Positions 6,466 through 7,310 of a stretch of DNA of 7,310 nucleotides are shown one piece after another. Every line of letters starts with the position of its first letter. Position 1 is the first letter of the stretch. The notes under the pieces are model-generated. The model was not told where the DNA came from and did not search any database. It worked only from the letters and a program-made list of their open reading frames with translations. Source of the stretch: Oscillospiraceae bacterium (GTDB lineage: Bacteria > Bacillota_A > Clostridia > Oscillospirales > Ruminococcaceae); NCBI GenBank assembly GCA_900766795.1, contig CAAFWX010000264.1, positions 1 through 7,310 on the forward strand. Reading direction: 5' to 3'. The position numbers and the translations under genes are program-made.

Positions 6466-7131
6466 TTATTCCCCGGGGAAGCGGAAGTTTGACTCGCACT
6501 CCTCAAGATTTTCTTCAAACTTCTCAAATGTCACCCAATCGGGCAGCTCTCCGTCCGGCTTAACCCTCACTCCGTCAGGCTCGGCGAAGCCTATGTTCTG
6601 CATGAGAATATAGAACGGGGTTTCCTCAAAGCTGCGGTACAGCCGCGAGGTGCCGATGATTAGCATGTACATATCCTCGCGAAGCTCGGTGGTAATCCAC
6701 ACCTTCCAGCCGCGGTTAAACATTCCGTAGCGCTCATAGCGGATGTCCTCGATTTCGGAGTAGTAATAATACCGCTGCTCGCTGCCATGGGTTAGTATCA
6801 GCGCTTCGTTGGTGGTCTGCCAGTGGTACTTCTTTCCGCTCGAATACACTCCCAGAACAATGCTGATGATTACGTCCACGAAAAGCAGTATACAACCAAA
6901 TCCCGTGAAGCCGCGGGTAAGCTCCATTCCGCACCTTAGCGCAAGCTCGTCAAGAATATCCCCGCCCTCCATCAGAAACACAGCGAAAAGATAAAGCACT
7001 CCGACAACGACACTGCATGGTCCTGTGATGATTTTGTCCAGCTTGTGAGCGTTTCGGAACTCGCCGCTGCGCTGCTTTATGCCGCGGTTTTCCCGCAGGG
7101 AAACAATGTCGGTGGTCTTCTCCTCCTGCAT
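6466..7131 (-). CDS. hypothetical two-helix membrane protein, possible PH-like cytoplasmic domain
   Basis: I do not recognise this 221-residue protein by name. Residues 1-33 are polar. Two hydrophobic helices follow, about 34-54 (ITGPCSVVVGVLYLFAVFLM) and 75-97 (FTGFGCILLFVDVIISIVLG), then a soluble C-terminal part of about 120 residues. The stretch from about 101 to 160 alternates in beta-strand style (YHWQTTNEALILT, then YYYYSEIEDIRYERYG, then GWKVWITTE and MYMLIIG). This resembles bacterial PH-like (YdbT/YcxB-type) domains behind a membrane hairpin, but that is a guess from pattern only. The tail is acidic. The ATG at 7131 has AAGGGG 6 nt upstream. The gene lies 21 nt after the dGTPase-like stop on the same strand, so the two are probably co-transcribed, and it converges on the HAD terminator. 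Confidence 0.75.
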   Translation of the reverse strand: MQEEKTTDIVSLRENRGIKQRSGEFRNAHKLDKIITGPCSVVVGVLYLFAVFLMEGGDILDELALRCGMELTRGFTGFGCILLFVDVIISIVLGVYSSGKKYHWQTTNEALILTHGSEQRYYYYSEIEDIRYERYGMFNRGWKVWITTELREDMYMLIIGTSRLYRSFEETPFYILMQNIGFAEPDGVRVKPDGELPDWVTFEKFEENLEECESNFRFPGE

Positions 7132-7137
7132 GGCTTA

Positions 7138-7143
7138 CCCCTT
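7138..7143 (-). promoter_or_regulatory. ribosome binding site for the minus-strand membrane protein
   Basis: Read on the minus strand, AAGGGG lies 6 nt before the ATG at 7131-7129. It falls in the 21-nt gap after the dGTPase-like stop. Confidence 0.6.
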
Positions 7144-7152
7144 CCCAAAAAA

Positions 7153-7310
7153 TCACGAAATCCCGCTTATGTCGCGGTAAAGCTCCCGCGCATAGCCGTC
7201 CGTCATGCCGCAGACAAAATCCGTCACCATCAAAAGGCGGTGATAGCACTGCTCGGATACCGTCTTGCCCTCGCAGGCGCGCTCGCAGATATCCATGTAA
7301 TTCTCCGCGA
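7153..7310 (-). CDS. dgt: dGTP triphosphohydrolase-like protein, C-terminal end
   Basis: Only the last 52 residues are present; the gene enters from the right edge on the minus strand and stops with TGA at 7155-7153. The visible sequence runs AENYMDICERACEGK, then TVSEQCYHRLL, then MVTDFVCGMTDGYARELYRD and ISGIS. The block DFVCGMTDGYARELYRDISGI matches the conserved C-terminal GMTDxYAxxLY...GI signature of HD-domain dGTPases, which split dGTP (and other dNTPs) into deoxynucleoside and triphosphate and so act in nucleotide-pool control. The HD metal-binding residues would lie outside the window, so catalytic competence cannot be judged. It shares strand and close spacing with the small membrane protein downstream. 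Confidence 0.75.
   Translation of the reverse strand, partial: AENYMDICERACEGKTVSEQCYHRLLMVTDFVCGMTDGYARELYRDISGIS

Noticed and set aside
6950..7249. A 99-codon minus-strand frame spanning the dGTPase-like stop
   Set aside because: It overlaps two better-supported minus-strand genes in a different frame and has no recognisable features.

Overview
The window looks like ordinary chromosome from a GC-rich member of the Clostridia, most likely Oscillospirales/Ruminococcus-like. This is inferred from protein style, strong GGAGG-type ribosome binding sites, close gene packing and codon use; no species marker is present. Protein identities come from recognising motifs by eye, not from a search.

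Layout. Positions 1-5329 hold four plus-strand genes that read like one operon. They are the 3' part of an rlmB-type 23S rRNA 2'-O-methyltransferase, a large membrane protein of 999 residues, tadA (tRNA adenosine-34 deaminase) and a polysaccharide/lipid flippase of the MATE/Wzx-like superfamily. Gaps are 30-40 nt or less, and the second and third genes share an ATGA stop/start overlap. Positions 5327-5503 are a 177-nt non-coding element with terminal inverted repeats. It folds end to end into one long hairpin and looks like a MITE inserted at a TA dinucleotide. It is followed by a plus-strand Cof-type HAD phosphatase (5558-6400) and a strong intrinsic terminator (6428-6462). On the minus strand, converging on that terminator, are the 3' end of a dGTPase-like gene (7153-7310) and, 21 nt downstream of it, a small two-helix membrane protein of unknown function (6466-7131).

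The most unusual gene is the 999-residue protein. Its C-terminal ~570 residues have the eight-helix layout and recognisable nucleotide-binding-domain traces of a P1B-type (heavy-metal) ATPase. The phosphorylated Asp motif, the metal-site CPC, the TGES loop and the GDGxND hinge are all absent or replaced. It carries a ~430-residue charged N-terminal extension with an internal repeat and a very acidic tract. It looks like a catalytically dead P-type ATPase turned into a membrane scaffold or sensor; that role is inference.

The second unusual item is the hairpin element. All seven of its non-Watson-Crick closures in the main stems are U-left/G-right, so the plus-strand RNA pairs almost perfectly while the minus-strand RNA would not. 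This suggests the element is kept as a folded plus-strand RNA.

Functionally, the first operon mixes translation maintenance (rRNA methylation, tRNA editing) with envelope functions (pseudo-ATPase, flippase). No single pathway is obvious.
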